The notes: generated by a model not told the origin, from the letters alone. Positions 13,329 through 28,200 are shown, counted from the stretch's first letter. The stretch is DNA of 64,000 nucleotides from Haematobia irritans (GCF_050003625.1 NC_134397.1:150535526-150599525); one strand, 5' to 3'. Translations and numbers: made by a program.

Positions 13329-13808
13329 TATATATTTATATATCTATACCTATTATAAATAAAATGAAATATTGATCTCCTTTATTTTAAAAATATAATT
13401 TATTTCATAAGTAATTTGAATTATGTTTAATACTTTAAAATTTAATCATTTTTTTTATTTAATTTTCCTTTAGTTTTTGACATACACACTGTTCTTATAT
13501 ATAACATAGTGCAATCATTTTAAATTTATTATTATTAATACTTAGCGACTTGCAATAGCATCTACAAAGACAAAAAAACTTGCAAATCTCTCCACAATGT
13601 TATTAATACATACTTGCTAAAAGTCATCATGGCATTGTATTTTGTTTATCAGCATATTTTTTTCTTTTGAGTAATATTTGAAACAAAAATAAAAATCATA
13701 AAAGCGACGGCAACATGAATTAAATAATTCCATATTCTATTAAATTCATAATATTTTAGATATAAATTTATAAGATTGACTTACGTAGGTTTGAAATTTC
13801 GCATCATT

Positions 13809-14042
13809 CACACAAACGTTTTTTTTCTGATTCAATCACGAAAATAATGTATCCAATTAATTTTTTAATTGAATTGTACGCAATCACAGAAATGATAGTA
13901 TCAATTAAAATATTAATTGATACTATTAATTTTTGTGATTGATTTTAGTTTCAATTAAATAATTGTTGAATCAATTAAATTTTTAATTTAATACTTTTTA
14001 AAACTCAATTAATTGGAAACATTTTCGTGAAATTTTTTTCTG
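13809..14042. mobile_element. AATTAA-rich palindromic element (copy C)
   Basis: Left end CACACAAACGTTTTTTTTCT then GATTCAATCACGAAAA; right end ATTTTCGTGAAATTTTTTTC then TGT. The interior holds TCAATTAAAATATTAATTGA-like palindromes. No coding. Confidence 0.65.
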
Positions 14043-15392
14043 TATTATAATATGGCATAATACTTAAAAAACGGGTAAATTATAAAAAAAAGGTTTGGTA
14101 AAAATTATAAAAAAAAATTATCCAAAATCTATGAGTTACCAAAAACTCTAATATTCGTGCTATTGAGAGTTTGTGTATATTCATGGGAATTGACACAAAG
14201 TTTTTCTCTTTTCTGAATTCAAATAACAAAAATGTGTGGAGGTAATGAAAATTTCAGAATTCATTAATTTTTGTTCAATATAACATTATTTTGCCTTGAC
14301 TGTTTGTTAGAGTCCAAAAGAGGTTAAAAATTGAGTAGCATGCTACACGTGTGGGGTTTAATTTGTCTGATCCACACTGGCTTATTTTTTAGTCCATCTG
14401 AATAATTCGACAGTCATTGTATGAACACGAACTTTTTTTTGTTTGTACGTCCAGGGTCCACAATCAAAACTATTGCCTACCAAAGCTCTAAAGCAACTTC
14501 TAAAATATTTCCCAATACTTAATTGCATTTACATAGATGCCCATAGCACCACTTGTGATGGACAATTACTGTGTGTGGCAATTCGTTATTTCACGCAATA
14601 GTTTAACTGCTTTAGAATATTGATTGCCTCTACGGCATGGATTTCGATTAATATATATTTTTATAATGATATATGTTGCCGTAAACAAACATTTTGTTCA
14701 CTTTGAGATGTTTGGGTTCGCCAACAAAATACGGTTGTCATTTTCAATCGAAATATAGCGAAATCACACTATGAAGTCAATCTCGAAGAATTTTTAATAT
14801 AATATATAATTTTAACAAACTGAGGTGCAAATATTTTTGTGGCTTGTAAACACTATGATCATACAGCTTCAGGTCTAGTTCGGCAACTAAATCAGTGTGA
14901 ACTTTGTGCCAACTACCCTGTATAAAAAATCGAAAATCAAAAAAGTATGTCCCAGGGCTTCTGACATGGCCTATTAGACGACGCTTTTGACCTGCCTGTT
15001 TTTCGTCTTAACTACCTATCAACAATAGATAGATTTTTTTGTTGAAATATTTCAATGTTAAATACATGTTTTCCCAAAGAATTTACTGAATGCACATTCC
15101 ACGAGTCATTGAAATCCTACGTATTCAGATTATTTGCAATTCAAGATCTTCAAGCAGCTTTTTATCGCTCTACAGAAATTTCTCAATTCAAGTCATTGCT
15201 CTTTTTTTTATCAATGTAGCAATGTTTTTGTTTTCAATCGTGCACAGAGACCATTCCACCTCTCCTCTTCCGCTCGTCGCATCAACACACTAAACACATA
15301 TTTTTTACTGTTCATTTTTAATTTTTTTGTTTTATAAAATTTTAGTTGGCTTTTATAGTTTTCTTTGTTTTTTTTCTGTTTCGTTATTGCAG

Positions 15393-16198
15393 AGTCTTCC
15401 TCAAATTCCTTTTCTTTTAGTGGACAATTGTTGGCCACTGCTATGCAACAGCAACGTTGCTTGCCATCATCATTAAATGCTGGTGGTGGTGGTGGTGCGA
15501 TTGGCGGAAGCAGTGTCGGTGGTGGATGTCTCAATGTGGGTGGTGTCAATAATAATGGCAATTGTTTTTATGCGGCCACAGCTCCAATAATGCAAACAAA
15601 ATCACTATTACCTTTTAGTAGCTCTGCTTCGATTGGTCCAATGCCACCTTCACCATTACAACAACCACCTGCCATATCACCAACTTTTATAGAACACAAG
15701 TATTCGGAAAAGACATTCAAAGAGAAATTTTTAGCCAATCTAAGACAAAATCAGCAAAATGCTACAAACAAATTGAAATCTTTGAACCCATCACCACCAG
15801 CAGCGGCAATCCCAACAACAATCACAATGGATAATCCCAGAACAATAACAGACAATGGCAGTATTAATAGCGAAACATCAAATGTTATAATAAAAACCTC
15901 TTTAGAGACTGAAATTATTGATGATGATGATGACGACGACAATGATGACAATGGTGATGTTAATGATGGCGGTGTACATGAGAAGGATAATATTGAACAG
16001 CAAAATAATGCTAAAGGCAACAATGCTAATATCGTTGGTGTTTGTGGGGCGCCAGCTCCACTTTATATACGCGTTGGAAGTGGTGGTAGTGGTGTTGGCG
16101 TTACTGAGGTTAACAATGGAAATCCAGAAAAATGTTCCATACAACAGCAACTGAATGAAAATTTAAAACCCAATTTATATAAAAAGTCAATCAATTGA
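15393..16198 (+). CDS. Probable alternative 3' coding exon of the JAZF1-like gene
   Basis: An open frame of 267 codons after a good acceptor (pyrimidine tract, TTATTGCAG at 15384-15392) ends at TGA 16196-16198. It enters in a phase needing one upstream base. The donor CAG|GTAACA after 10278, inside the long last exon of the JAZF1-like gene, leaves exactly one base (G), so the join gives a continuous frame (codon GAG, Glu). Composition matches that exon: Gly/Asn/Ser runs, polyQ, and a (D)n acidic run at about 15918-15950. One denser segment (EHKYSEKTFKEKFLANLRQN) looks like a conserved helix. Other phase-1 donors exist at 9990 and 10131. AATAAA signals follow at about 16352 and 16500. The alternative is a separate downstream gene whose first exon I cannot see. 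I do not recognise the domain. Confidence 0.55.
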
Positions 16199-19100
16199 CA
16201 ACTATTCTCTGTGTGAGAGAGAATCCATACAATTTCTCATCCATGGATATTCATCCATGTACACCCGCCCTCAAAGACCACTATCCCAACCCCTTCTCTT
16301 CTTTTTCCTCTAACCCCCCCAATTTCTCTTATACATGGCTGTGATGTGTGGAATAAATTTAATATAAATATAAATTAATTTTAGAGAATAAAAGGCTTTA
16401 GCTGTAAAAAAGGAAACTATATAAAGTATCGATACAATAAGAACTTCTCGTTGTACAATATAATGAGATGAATACGACAATGTGAGGAATGGCTGCGGAA
16501 TAAAAAGACTTGTTATAACTTCTGCTGCATACCAGAATATGGGAATGAAAATGCGAAGCTGAAAACATTGTGGAGACTAATGCAAGTTTAGTTTATTTTT
16601 TAAAAATAAAAAAAATGTTATTTTGTTTTTACTTTGTATTAGAATTTTGTTTGGTGTATTTATTTATATTTTTCTTTTCCTATTGCATATTATGTATATA
16701 TATAAATTAATTTTGTTTTTGTTGTTGTTTTTAAAGGCAAGTTATGGATGTAATATGGAAATTTACAACCCATTGTAGTTTAGAGCCACCTACATTCATA
16801 CACACACCTGTACACATCTTAGAGCTCAACCGATGATAGTTTTTCGGTTTATTTGATTGTTATTGTTAGCAATCCAAAAGTCGACAATTATGAGTATAAA
16901 TTGGAATCTATTTTGAAAATCATGAAAAGTTGAAATGTCAATTGTAACTTTAACGAAAATCCAGATAATTTTTCCTATTTTTGATTAAAAACTTAATTTA
17001 GTCGAAAACAAACTTTGAGATGTGTTTATTGGGTAGTTAGGAAGGAATGCATATTGCTTACTGTCACTCTAATCGTTTTCTTTAATGGTTTTAACATGCT
17101 TATGACGATTAAAGCAACATTAGAAATGTATATAAGTGTGTTTCCGGAATTTTTTGTACATTTTTCTAATCACTTTATCTAATTTTATAAGAAATGTTTT
17201 TTAGTGATAGTTAGTTCTTCTTTTGACTAAAAAAACCCTAATCGGATTAATTGATTAAATTTTTTTTTTAAGTTGACAAAAATTTCTATATACTTCAAAA
17301 TCATTTAATATATGATCTACAACCTGAAGAAAATTGAAGTTAGGATACTTGAAAAATGCCAATATTATAATGGCCATTACTCTGTCGAGCTCTAATATGT
17401 TACATCATTAATTTATTTGGTACTTGTTTATTTCATTAATAAAGAAGGATTGTTTTGTTTCTCAATATTGTTCTTTAATCAAATAACTATTTTTACTTTC
17501 AACTTTATTTTTAGCACATTTTTATGTTTGAATTTGGAGTTTGGTTTGTTCCCCTGGGAAATAGAAACCCAGAATTATTTGTGTACTCTGATTTTATTAA
17601 TTTTCTGTTACATACAAAATATCGTCAATAATTAATTAATGGCAATTACTTTGTTATAAAACTGGGCGTGAACACACAAATACCATATTCAATCATGAAA
17701 ATTAGGGTTCGGTAAAAACAAAATTAATACAACCCCAATTAATTTGGATTATTAAAAAAAATAATAATATTCTAATTAGCAATTAATTCAATCAGTTAAA
17801 TTCTTTAATCGATTTTGTAATTGATCTAACAGCTAATTAAATCAATTAATGTTTAATTGAATCTGTTTTCAAAATCTTTTAACATTTACTATAAAACATT
17901 TGATGATATTTTTGTACTTTCCTATGTAATTATATGAAACTAAACAAACACAAAAATTCTAATGAAATAAAACAACAATTTAACTCGTGGCAAGTAACAA
18001 ACTATACAAATTTGAATGTTTTTTAAAGCTATTTTGGGTTATACCTCAATTTCCAACATATACTTATATCTGCTTGCAATATTACTTCCTGTTAAAAATC
18101 ATTATAATAGATTCAAAACAAATATACTATGATTTAATTTCAACAAGAACAAATATAAAAAGTAAAAAAAAAATAAAAAATAAAGGGTTTGGTTGTGATG
18201 TTAATTATATCCAGCTTAAACATATGAAAGAGCATTGAAGACTCCTTTAGATATTCATGCAAATAAAAAAAAAAACACTATAACAATATTCTTATAAACA
18301 CACACACACACAAATTTAAACTCGCTGTATATGAAAATCCTATAAATTTTAATTACACTCCTAAATACAACACTACCTACAATAAAACCTTTCAAAATCA
18401 ACCTAGACATGCATACATAACTTTTCTCCTCAACAAAAACAGAACGAAAAAAATATATATATATAAAACGACTAAAAATATTAGTTACTAACGCTTAAAC
18501 AAACATTGTCCACATTAATGTTTATATATATAATAAGATTTTTTTAGCAAAATATTATAGTAATATTTGTAATATCTTATTAAATTATAAAAATCCTAAG
18601 AAACTAAAAAAAAATGTTAAAAAGAAAAGAAATCTGTAGTTAAAAAATATTTATTTATAAAATATGCTATTTCTTTAGCGTAATTCAAAACATTATGAAA
18701 CAAATATGAAAAATATTTATATAAACATTTTTGAAGATTTATTTTCTTCACCTAGTCACTATCGTATACATATGTAGTTAAATTAATTTTTGTAATTATA
18801 TAGTAATGAAAAATAAACAAACAAAAAAAATTAGAAAATCAAAAAAAAAATTGTTCTGTTATATATTTTTTGCTTATATTTTGGGTTTAAATTTGACAAA
18901 AATCAATTTAGGGAATTAAATTCTTTGACGTTCTATGTTGTTAGTTGACACAGGAGAAAAGTCTGCCAAAAAAAGCAAAATGCCTATTGCAATGCCTAAT
19001 GCAGTCACTGTTTACTAATACAGAAAACATCTGCAGAGCGAATTCGACAGTGATAGAAAATGCTAGAATATAAAAAAATGTGTTCTAAAAAGCCTGTTGA

Positions 19101-20727
19101 ATTTAAGCAGTCTTGCTGTTAAAAAAGTCTGTGGTTTGCTGAAATTGACTACTGATTTCATTTGAGCGAAATCCCTTGAGGGCAAGACAAGCTAAAATTT
19201 TAAGGCATTCGATTACTTCATCACAATTTTGATGTGTTTAATATTAATTGATTTAATTAATTTGTTCATCAAAACAAAATTCAATCACTTGATTTTTCAA
19301 CTGAATCACTTAATTTTTTAATTGGTGCCGGTGATTGCTATTATAAATTCCGTGAAGCAATTTCAATTAAAAATTAAGTAGATTAAATAATTTAGTGATT
19401 GAAACCAAAAAAAAAAAATATTTTTTTTGTGTGAGTCAGTTTTGCTCGATTATTGGATAAACGAACGACTTTCAGTAGCTTTCTAGTGCTTGTTTCATAA
19501 ATTTATTATAATTTGTATTTATAGAAAAAGATTTTAATAAAATAAAAAAAGAAATATTGTGCACGTGAACGAAGTTGATATAACAGCAGACAATGACTTT
19601 CAAAATATTTTTATGGTGCAAATATTATTTGTTTTATTTCTAGGTAGAATTATTATTATTTACTAATTTCATATTTTTTAGATTTTAGATTTTTTTAATT
19701 TTAGAAAATATAGTCCAATTTCTCTTATGAAAATGTTATACTAAAAAATTACAAATGTGTTTCTGAAACTGTTGCTTATATACACGTTATATGTGTTTGT
19801 ATGTTCGAGTTTTCAATATTTGTAATTGTTAATACCAAGCTAAGCGCAAAAAGATTGGATAAATAAAAAGAAACAGGTTATAGTATTACCTGATTAAAAG
19901 TTAATTTGGTCTTTTTAATGACACAAAATTTTACTGTAACCATTAAGTAGAATATTATTAAAATTATCAACAGCAACCTAACTAAAGTTGCGCTAACAAA
20001 ATAAATAAAACAATTAGATAATCAATAACAATATTAGAACTTGCAATACATCGAATATAAAAAAATATTGTGACCATCCAAATGTTTTGTTCTCACATAT
20101 AGTTTTGTGGTCATCGTCGAAGAAAAAACTACTGCTATTAATTGCAAACACTGATTGCTGTTTTTCTGCAGACAACAAATTGTTGTTTTAGCAGTTGGCA
20201 AAACTGACAAAAGGTCATTAATTTGTTGAAAAATTTCTGCTGGTCCGAATAAAATTATAAATTTATTTCGGTCGCTCTGATCAGTGCTCTGATCATTAAC
20301 AAAACTTTTAGTAAGTGGATTATTTCCTCTCAGTAATGATAGTGTCATTTCTGAGTGATTCAAAATATATCTAATAATACCAAACACCAACTACTGTTTT
20401 CAGATTTTTTAAAAGTTTTTTTTTTTTTTTTCTGCAACACATTTGCAATTTTGGGTTTGATTTTAATTAAACTATTTTAATTCAAGAAATATTAATAATA
20501 TAAAGCTTTTATTTGTTTACGACATTTTTTCTTTTCAATTCGAGTTGCCTTTTTGCTGTTTTACCTGATATTTCTGCTGAGTCTTCTAATAAAATTCTTA
20601 ATGTGTAGGAATTTGAATTGAATTAAAAAAAATTGTTTGTATTTGGCTTGGGTCTTCTAAAATGAATTCCAATATTTTCCAATAAATGGCTTTGTTTATC
20701 TGTATCTCACATTGTATAAGGCATTCC

Positions 20728-21203
20728 ACACAAAAAAAAATCGGATTCAATCACGAAATTAATTGATTCAATTAACTATTTAATTGAAATGTCTTCATAA
20801 TATTAATCACAGTTTTAATTGGACATAAAAATACTTGATTAAAAATTAATTGACTTCATTAGAAAATTTCAATAAATTTTTTAATTGATTCAATTAAATT
20901 TTTAATTGATGTTGTTTGCAAAATTCAAATATTTTTTAATTAAAAACGAACACAAAGTTTTTTTTTCTGATTGAATCACGATATTAATTGATTCAATTAA
21001 CTAATTAATTGAAATGTCTTCAATCACAGAAATGATAGTATAAATTAAAAACTGAATTGGAAGTCAATTAAAAAATGCAATAAATTTTTGTGATTGATTT
21101 TTGTTTCAATTAAAAAATTTGTTGAATCAATTAAATTTTTAATTGAATATTTTTTTAAACTCAAGACTAATTGGAAAAAATTTCGTGAACATTTTTTTCT
21201 GTG
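20728..21203 (+). mobile_element. AATTAA-rich element, two overlapping copies (copy F)
   Basis: One copy starts at 20728 (CACACAAAAAAAAATCGG). A second begins at 20951 (CACAAAGTTTTTTTTTCTGA) and runs to TTTTTTTCTGTG at 21203. The second forms an inverted repeat with the copy at 21230-21529. Confidence 0.65.
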
Positions 21204-21229
21204 AAGTTATTTTTAATCTCACTATACTA

Positions 21230-21529
21230 CACAGAAAAAATGTTCACGAAATTTTTTCCAATTAAAGTCTTAAAAAATATTCAATTAATTTAATTGATTC
21301 AACAAATTTTTTTTATTGAAACAAAAATCAATCACAAAAATTGATAGTATCAATTAATTTTTTCAATTGGATCAATTAATTTTTTAATTGGATCAATTAA
21401 TTTTTTAATTGACTTCCAATTAATTTTTTAATTGATACTATCATTTATGTGATTGAAGACATTCCAATTAAAAAATTAATTGAATCAATTAATTTCGTGA
21501 TTGAATCAGAAAAAAACAATTTTTGTGTG
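21230..21529 (-). mobile_element. AATTAA-rich element, inverted partner (copy G)
   Basis: Starts CACAGAAAAAATGTTCACGA and ends AAAAACAATTTTTGTGTG. Read in reverse it follows 20951-21203 closely, leaving a spacer of about 26 bp, so the pair could form a long hairpin. It carries one or two extra internal palindromic units compared with its partner. Confidence 0.65.
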
Positions 21530-21644
21530 TATATTTCAACTATTTTCAATCCTTTTTATTTATTTATTTGCTCAATTTTGTAATTTAAAGCCGTAAGGCT
21601 TTAAATTCGAAAAATGATTTTTGAAAAAAATGTATTAAACATTA

Positions 21645-21975
21645 AAAAAAAAAAACAATTCTATAATTTTTTAATAGAGAATTTAATAAATTTCTTAGTG
21701 TTTTTAGTTTGATTAAAAATTGATTGTTTGAAATAATTTTTTGATAAAAATTAAAAAAAAAAAATCTAGCACAATTTTTTAACTGACTTAGTCTTCCGAG
21801 TTTGATTAAAAAGTTAATTGTATCAATTAATTTTTTAATTAAAAATTTAAAAATGTTCATTCATTGACTTCATTAACTTAATGTTTCTATCTTGATTAAA
21901 AAGTTAGTTGTATCAATTAATTTATTAATTGACAAATTTTTCAACTTCAAGCATTTTTATTTTTTTCTGTGCAGA
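21645..21975 (-). mobile_element. AATTAA-rich element, degenerate copy of the 1915 subtype
   Basis: In reverse it carries CACAGAAAAAAATAAAAATG, AGTTGAAAAATTTGTCAATT and GATAGAAACATTAAGTTAAT. These match the order of motifs in copy A at 1915-2460 rather than copies F and G, so two subtypes lie side by side. Confidence 0.5.
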
Positions 21976-23597
21976 TTTCGCCAGAATTAGAAAAATGAGA
22001 TTTCATACTAAGATACTCTTTCCGATTTGACATTGATTAATTCAGTTTGAGCGTCCGTCATAAATAGAATTCTAGCAAAGAAAAAATTATAGACGAAAGA
22101 CTTTTTCAAAATTTGGAAAATGAATTTCCACTCTTTAAACTAAAATAGCTTAGCAAATTCATATTTTGAGTTTGAAGATTACAAAAAGACGACTCCGACG
22201 TATAGCTATACTCTATATCAATAATTTAAATCGACTTTGCCAATATTTTCAAATAATTGGAATAAGTATTTGGTGCAATATAGGGAACTGATGTGGAAAT
22301 CCCAAATGTTGAATTTTCAGCTATAATTTTTAGCTTTCACTTTTTTTAGTCGAAACAAACAGAATTAGTGATCAGAACCAAATTTTGAAAAGACGACATA
22401 GATTTTCGTTTTTTTTTTTTCAAAATTAGAAAAACTCAAATTCGTCCGTTTCTTTTTTAATTCAATGTCACTATAAAAAGATGATTTTGATTAACATAAA
22501 AAACGTGAATTAATCGATTTTACACCATTTTCAAAAAAATTAAAACTCTTATTAGTTGATTTTGAAGATTAAAAAAAGAATTTGACTTTTTGTTAGAAAA
22601 AATAGCTTTTTGCTATTATTACTGACCTCTTCATTTGATGATGGTAAGTTAATCATTATAACATGCAGCTAGGCCCACAATGTGGATGCTATTATGATAA
22701 TGTCAAATTGAATCATGTTCTTCTATATAGGATTTTAGGTCTATTACGTTTTCATATAACGAAGTTGAATGTATTAGCACTTTAACAAATATTATTTACA
22801 GGTAATTTAATACCTACTAAAATACCTAAATTTTTTGCTTAGATGTGAACATAAATTTTTTTATATTAAACTCATCTTATATAAGACTGCTGTTTCGTTC
22901 ATTTATATTTTAATAATTACAATATGTAAAAATATTTAACGACACAAAAAATAAATATGTAATTTAATTGTAAATGAAATGTTGTAGAAACTAATAAATA
23001 AATTGCAATTACTCTATAAATCATTATGCCGGCTTAAAGGCTTGTATATCCATGTAAAACATTATAAATAGTACATACAACTACTTACTACAATATGCAC
23101 ATTAATCGAGAATGTTAAAACGCTAATGCTTAGCTCGAAATGATTATTTGGGAGATGCACCAGTAAAACCAATCACATATGTACAAGAATTTGGAACTTC
23201 CTAAGTGTAAGGAATTTGTTAGTAGAAACAACAGATAAAACAGCAAAACGTCTTCTTAAAACGGGAATGAGGCCACTGTTTGCTAAACGAACAGAATTGT
23301 TTTCAAACTCAATATCCCTAAAATGTGTTTTAGATAATTTGAAATGAAAAAAAAAAATAATATGCCATGTATTTTGTGAAACTCTTTTTTTCAAATCCAT
23401 GCATGTCAGTAAACAAAATGGTTGCTGACCGCGTTTAGGAGTTTTCTAAAAATATTAGAGGGCTGTATCATCCAATTTGTTTTTAAACCCTTGGTTAACA
23501 TTTTATGCGCATATAATAGCAGAAATCGATTGTTTTTTGCAGTTTTTTAAATGAGTGTAGTTAAAACGTCGGGTAACCAATTAAAACAACCAGGTTT

Positions 23598-23802
23598 AAA
23601 ATCAAGCAAGTGCAGCCGCCTCAATTCCTACTTATGAGTGATTGATAGCAGCGTAGCTGACGTGTGTCCCATCTGTAACCAAGGGCCACATGACACTCGT
23701 CACCTTTTCGCTTGCCCAGCTAAACCTACCCGACTCACCACCAGATCACTCTGGACGCACCCCACCCTAGTCGCAGAGTTTCTAGATCTGGACACCAGTT
23801 GA
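23598..23802 (+). pseudogene. Jockey-like non-LTR retrotransposon, C-terminal tail of ORF2
   Basis: One frame, broken by a TGA, reads SSKCSRLNSYL then VIDSSVADVCPICNQGPHDT, RHLFACPAKPTRL and SLWTHP. The CPxCxxxPHDTxHLFxCPxxPT signature is the conserved zinc-knuckle tail after the reverse transcriptase of Jockey-clade LINEs. The rest of the element is absent, so this is a 5'-truncated dead copy. Confidence 0.8.
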
Positions 23803-25225
23803 AGTACCAAAGCATAGAACAAAATGGATGAAATTGCATTAGAAACTGTTACAACAAGTTTTTTGTGTCTAAATTAATTCGAATGACAAAAATGTTCGGA
23901 AGTTATCTAATGGCGATTTCGATTGGGGAAAAAGGTGCAAAATTCTCGAAATTGATTGCAAAATATGAAGGTCATTGTCATCGATTTTGGATCCGGTATC
24001 CCTCACAATATTATGAATTAAAAATAACTTTGGATTGGCACTATCATTTGGGCGAAAATATAATGATGGAAAAAATAGTGCAACACCAAGGCAACATATT
24101 TTTTGCGAAACGAAAACGCCCTAAATTTCCTCAAAAATCGCTAATCTGCCTTCGGCGTCAAGAAGTCGATTAACCGAAGCATTTTGATTAATTTACTTCA
24201 TATCGAATTGTCCCAGTGTTGAATTTGTCTCAGTCAAAACATTCAGTACAAATAAATGGTAAAAAATTCCTTGCATGCCATACTGAATTTTGATGCTAAA
24301 AAGTCTAAAAATGTTCTAAAAGAATATTATAAGACATGGATTGAATTACCTTTTGTTGTTGTTTTTTATAACTTTATTGGATGAAATATGCTAATATTGA
24401 ACTAAAAACCAAATTTCGAGAGTTTAGGACTATGGCATTACACCGTTTGTTAAAAATTTCGTTTCGGAGAAGAGTATTTATTCAATTGTGTGCATATTTG
24501 AACAATCGTTCAATACAAGAAAATTTTTATTTTAGGCAACTGATTAGAGGATTTGCATACACTAATTAAATATTATCAGAATATATGGTGTTGTATATAC
24601 ATACATAAAAAAATTGTAATTGCATTTGTATTGTTCTGGTTTATATGAAAAAAAAAACATATATGCGAGAAATAAAAAAAAAACAAAATCAGGAATATTA
24701 GCAATTTTATGAAATAATAATGAAACATTATAATTTCTAATTGAAAAAATATAATATGTAATAGATGACACAAGAACTAGTAGCATTATATTCATTATTA
24801 TTGCTTTTTTGTGATCTACTCTACATAGACATACACATTCACAATAGCATATACATATATAAAATATACATACTGATTTAAATAAACTGTATTATTATAT
24901 ATATAAATGGAAATAAACCCTTTAAAACGAAAATTTAACTAAATGTTGGTTTTGTTTTAAACAGATGATCAGTACACATCTATGTAGGAAAAGGAAAAGT
25001 TTGTTATTTCAGATGTTATTGTCTGCTGAAAAAGGAAAGACGTGTTGCGTGCCATCAAATTTACTACTGCTGTTACACACACATTAAAAAAATCAATTAA
25101 AGTTATTGGTAGGTGGTAAAATTATATTTGCAATTAGGGCTTGTCTTTCACATCTTTCACATTAATTATTATATTATATTTTTATACACATAATACTTAT
25201 ATATGGCGATTTTTATATTAGGCTT
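23803..25225. other. Intergenic stretch between the LINE tail and the 3' end of Vps16A
   Basis: AT-rich with no recognisable gene. A 102-codon open frame at 23865-24173 has no family match that I know. A scrap of a dispersed repeat with the phrase GTCTGCTGAAAAAGG lies at about 25020; the same phrase recurs at about 34845. Confidence 0.4.
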
Positions 25226-28200
25226 TTACTTTTTTGAAGATAACATAGCTATATAAGTATTTATTTTATCCAACAACTGACGATTTCCCAATGAGTTTGC
25301 CTTCTGTTGAATAACATACAATGCATTAATATCCCTTTGATCAAATGCAGCATCAACAGCTTCTTCGTAGAGTCTACAGAGAAAAACGTCGGTATAAAAT
25401 TCACATGGAAACATTTTTGTTTAATTAACGATAACTTACTCTGCTCTTAAATACCAATGAGATTTGCGATCATCCCGACATTTCAATATGTATTTTCGTG
25501 CCTCGGTTACATTATTTTGCTTAAGACAAACCTCAACGAATGGCTCATAGCCTATGGGACTTTTTTTGCTCTTGGCCAATTTTTCTAAATCTTCCCATTT
25601 ATATTTATTAGATAAACATATTATTCGAAGCCACCAATACCTATAAATATTAAATAGAAATTTATTAGTTTGAGTATGAAAAAGTTTTGAAGATCAATAT
25701 AGAGACATAAACGCACATCTAACGGATGAAATAAATTTGTATTTCAAATGAACACAGGAAAGCAAGACAACATTTGGCAAGCTACTACTACTACCGCCTT
25801 TGCTTTCATTACTAACCCTATTTAACAAGAAAAATAAATATGCAAGGGAAAAATCCGTATTTGAATATTATAGAGTTTATTCTTCTTAGCTCCACCTATA
25901 TGTGAAAAAATAATTATATATGAGTACAAAAAATGTTTGCAATATAATCCCCCAAGAAATTGGCAAAACGGAGAGAGGTAGAAAGGCCAAATGTTATACA
26001 ATGAAACACTGAAAGTGTAGCTGTCGATTGGAATAAAAACCTGTTGACAAAAGTCTGTGGCCAAATGGAAAATAAGGGGCCAGATTTTAATGTGAAAGAT
26101 AGATCTTTTAGTGCACTATCCCATGGTAAAATGGGATATTGCAAAATATGTTTGGCAGTCTCAATACACAGCCTGAAACAAGTAGAGGCACTGTTCCTTG
26201 AGAGAAATGTGATTTTTGGCCAATTGATCAGTGTATCTTTATTTAACACTTGGCTTGGCCTTATCTCTTCCCGTTTTGGCTAATTTGTGCAAATTTCTAT
26301 AGAGGATTATACCGCAATTATATGTATTCGTATATAACTCATGTTTTCACATATATGTGGCATTTAAACGAATATTCATATACGCATTTATTTTCTTAAC
26401 ATAAAATAATTGAAAACATTTTGGGAAGAAAAACTGTAATTTTTGTAAAACTCTCGAAGGCCCACAATTTATTACAGGCCAATACATCAGCGATGAAACT
26501 CACATCGGGGTATATACATATATATTTTTATAAAAAGACCTTTTTTCTTACAAGAAAGAGTTTCTGTTCATAGTGTTATCAATTATGCAGAATTAAATGA
26601 CAAATTCGTATACAAAAAGCCCTATAGCCAGCGTGCTCCTCTAAAAAAAGAAATAACCTTAATGAAATAAAGAATTTAATACAATAAAGCAGGAAACTAA
26701 ATTAGTGCGATTTTTTACGAATAATTTGATGAGTGATGAATTGTGGTAGGCACTGTATTTCAATTCTCACGATTTCATACCATCATTGCACGACACATTT
26801 TTCAGACTAAAGATTGAGTATACCTTCTATCCGGTACTTTGAAATCATTTTTGATTTTTTCAACTTCTTTCACTTCTCCCAAATCGAGTAATTTCTCCAT
26901 AGTTTCATGTATAGATAATCCAAGGAATGTTACTTGTCCATAAATGCTGGAATATCTAAAAATACATGATTACAATATATTAGCGAATTATTATAAATGT
27001 TATATCATCAACGGAAAATCTACTTGTTATTCAATGTTTTTTGTAGTTTCATTAATCTACTAGTATCCGAGCAGAGTTCGGCTTCTACATTTCGTCTTCC
27101 TTGTGTGTAACTATTTGCAATTATAGACAAATTAGATTCTAATGTATTACTCTCGATTGCATTGCGAAAATGGTATTCTGCAATAGATTTTTGATCGTCT
27201 TCACTATTATAGATATCGTACAAAGCAGTGCGGCTCCATTCATTCATGATTTTCTTGTAAATACTTAAAGCCATTGGATATTCACGTATTATCATCTGAA
27301 GTTAAAATAATACATATTGTAATTTAGTACTTTAAGCTTAATTAAATACGGTTCACATACATGGAAATTTGTTAACATCATTTTCTTTTTGATTTCCAAG
27401 AGAACGGTTGCCACTAGTTCTGTATCTCCCGATTGTGTGGCACTTTGCACTGCACGATTATATTTTCCCAGTTTAAGGAGCAAAGGAACTTGCAATGAGG
27501 TTCGAGGTTCTAGTTCTAAGAGCTTTTGAAAATCGTTTAAAATATTTTCGAATTATATTTCATAATATATGAAATTATTTGCTTCATTCTTCCTACCTTA
27601 ATGGCCAATTCATCGCGGCCTGCAATGTGTGCCTTTTCAGCTATGTTACAGAAAGATATACCCTCCACAGATGGATTCTTGAATTTTTCTGTGATTTTTC
27701 GTGCCACTTCAATGTCGTCTAAAAATTTTATATTTATGTAGGAGTTGGTTATATATGGTATCATTAAGAAACGGCAGTTAAAATAAATTCATTTTTGATT
27801 ACAAATTAATTGAAAATATTTGACTTACTTTTGTCATTTATTACTTTGTGGTAGGCCCAGTGTTCCAAAATCCAAGATTCAGGCAATTTTAAATGTTTTG
27901 CTACCTGAATAGCAATTGCATAGTGTTTGCGAAATACCAAACGAGCCAAGATTATTTCAGGATTCAAATGCAAAAATCTATGAAAAAAATATTAGTATTA
28001 TTAGAAACCACTTTAGAACAAAATTTTCTATAGAAATGACATTTTGAAAAAAACCTATCAATATAAAATTTCGATAAATATACAATTTTGACAAAATTTT
28101 CTACAGATATAAAATTTTGACAAAATTTTCTATAGAAATAAAATTTTGACAAAATCTTCTATAGAAATAAAATTTTAACAAAATCTTCTATAGAAATAAA

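Larger units (their letters stand above)
16199..23597. other. AT-rich non-coding stretch after the JAZF1-like gene
   Basis: Possible 3' UTR at first (AATAAA near 16352 and 16500). Beyond that I see no gene. It holds degenerate AATTAA elements at 17700-17875 and 19220-19432, a CA tract at about 18298-18311, a SINE scrap at 20305-20360, and the inverted AATTAA pair listed separately. Confidence 0.5.

Noticed and set aside
15751..16154. Ser/Ile/Met/Val-rich alternative frames in both strands
   Set aside because: Shadows of the GAT/GAC (Asp) run in the 15393-16198 exon.
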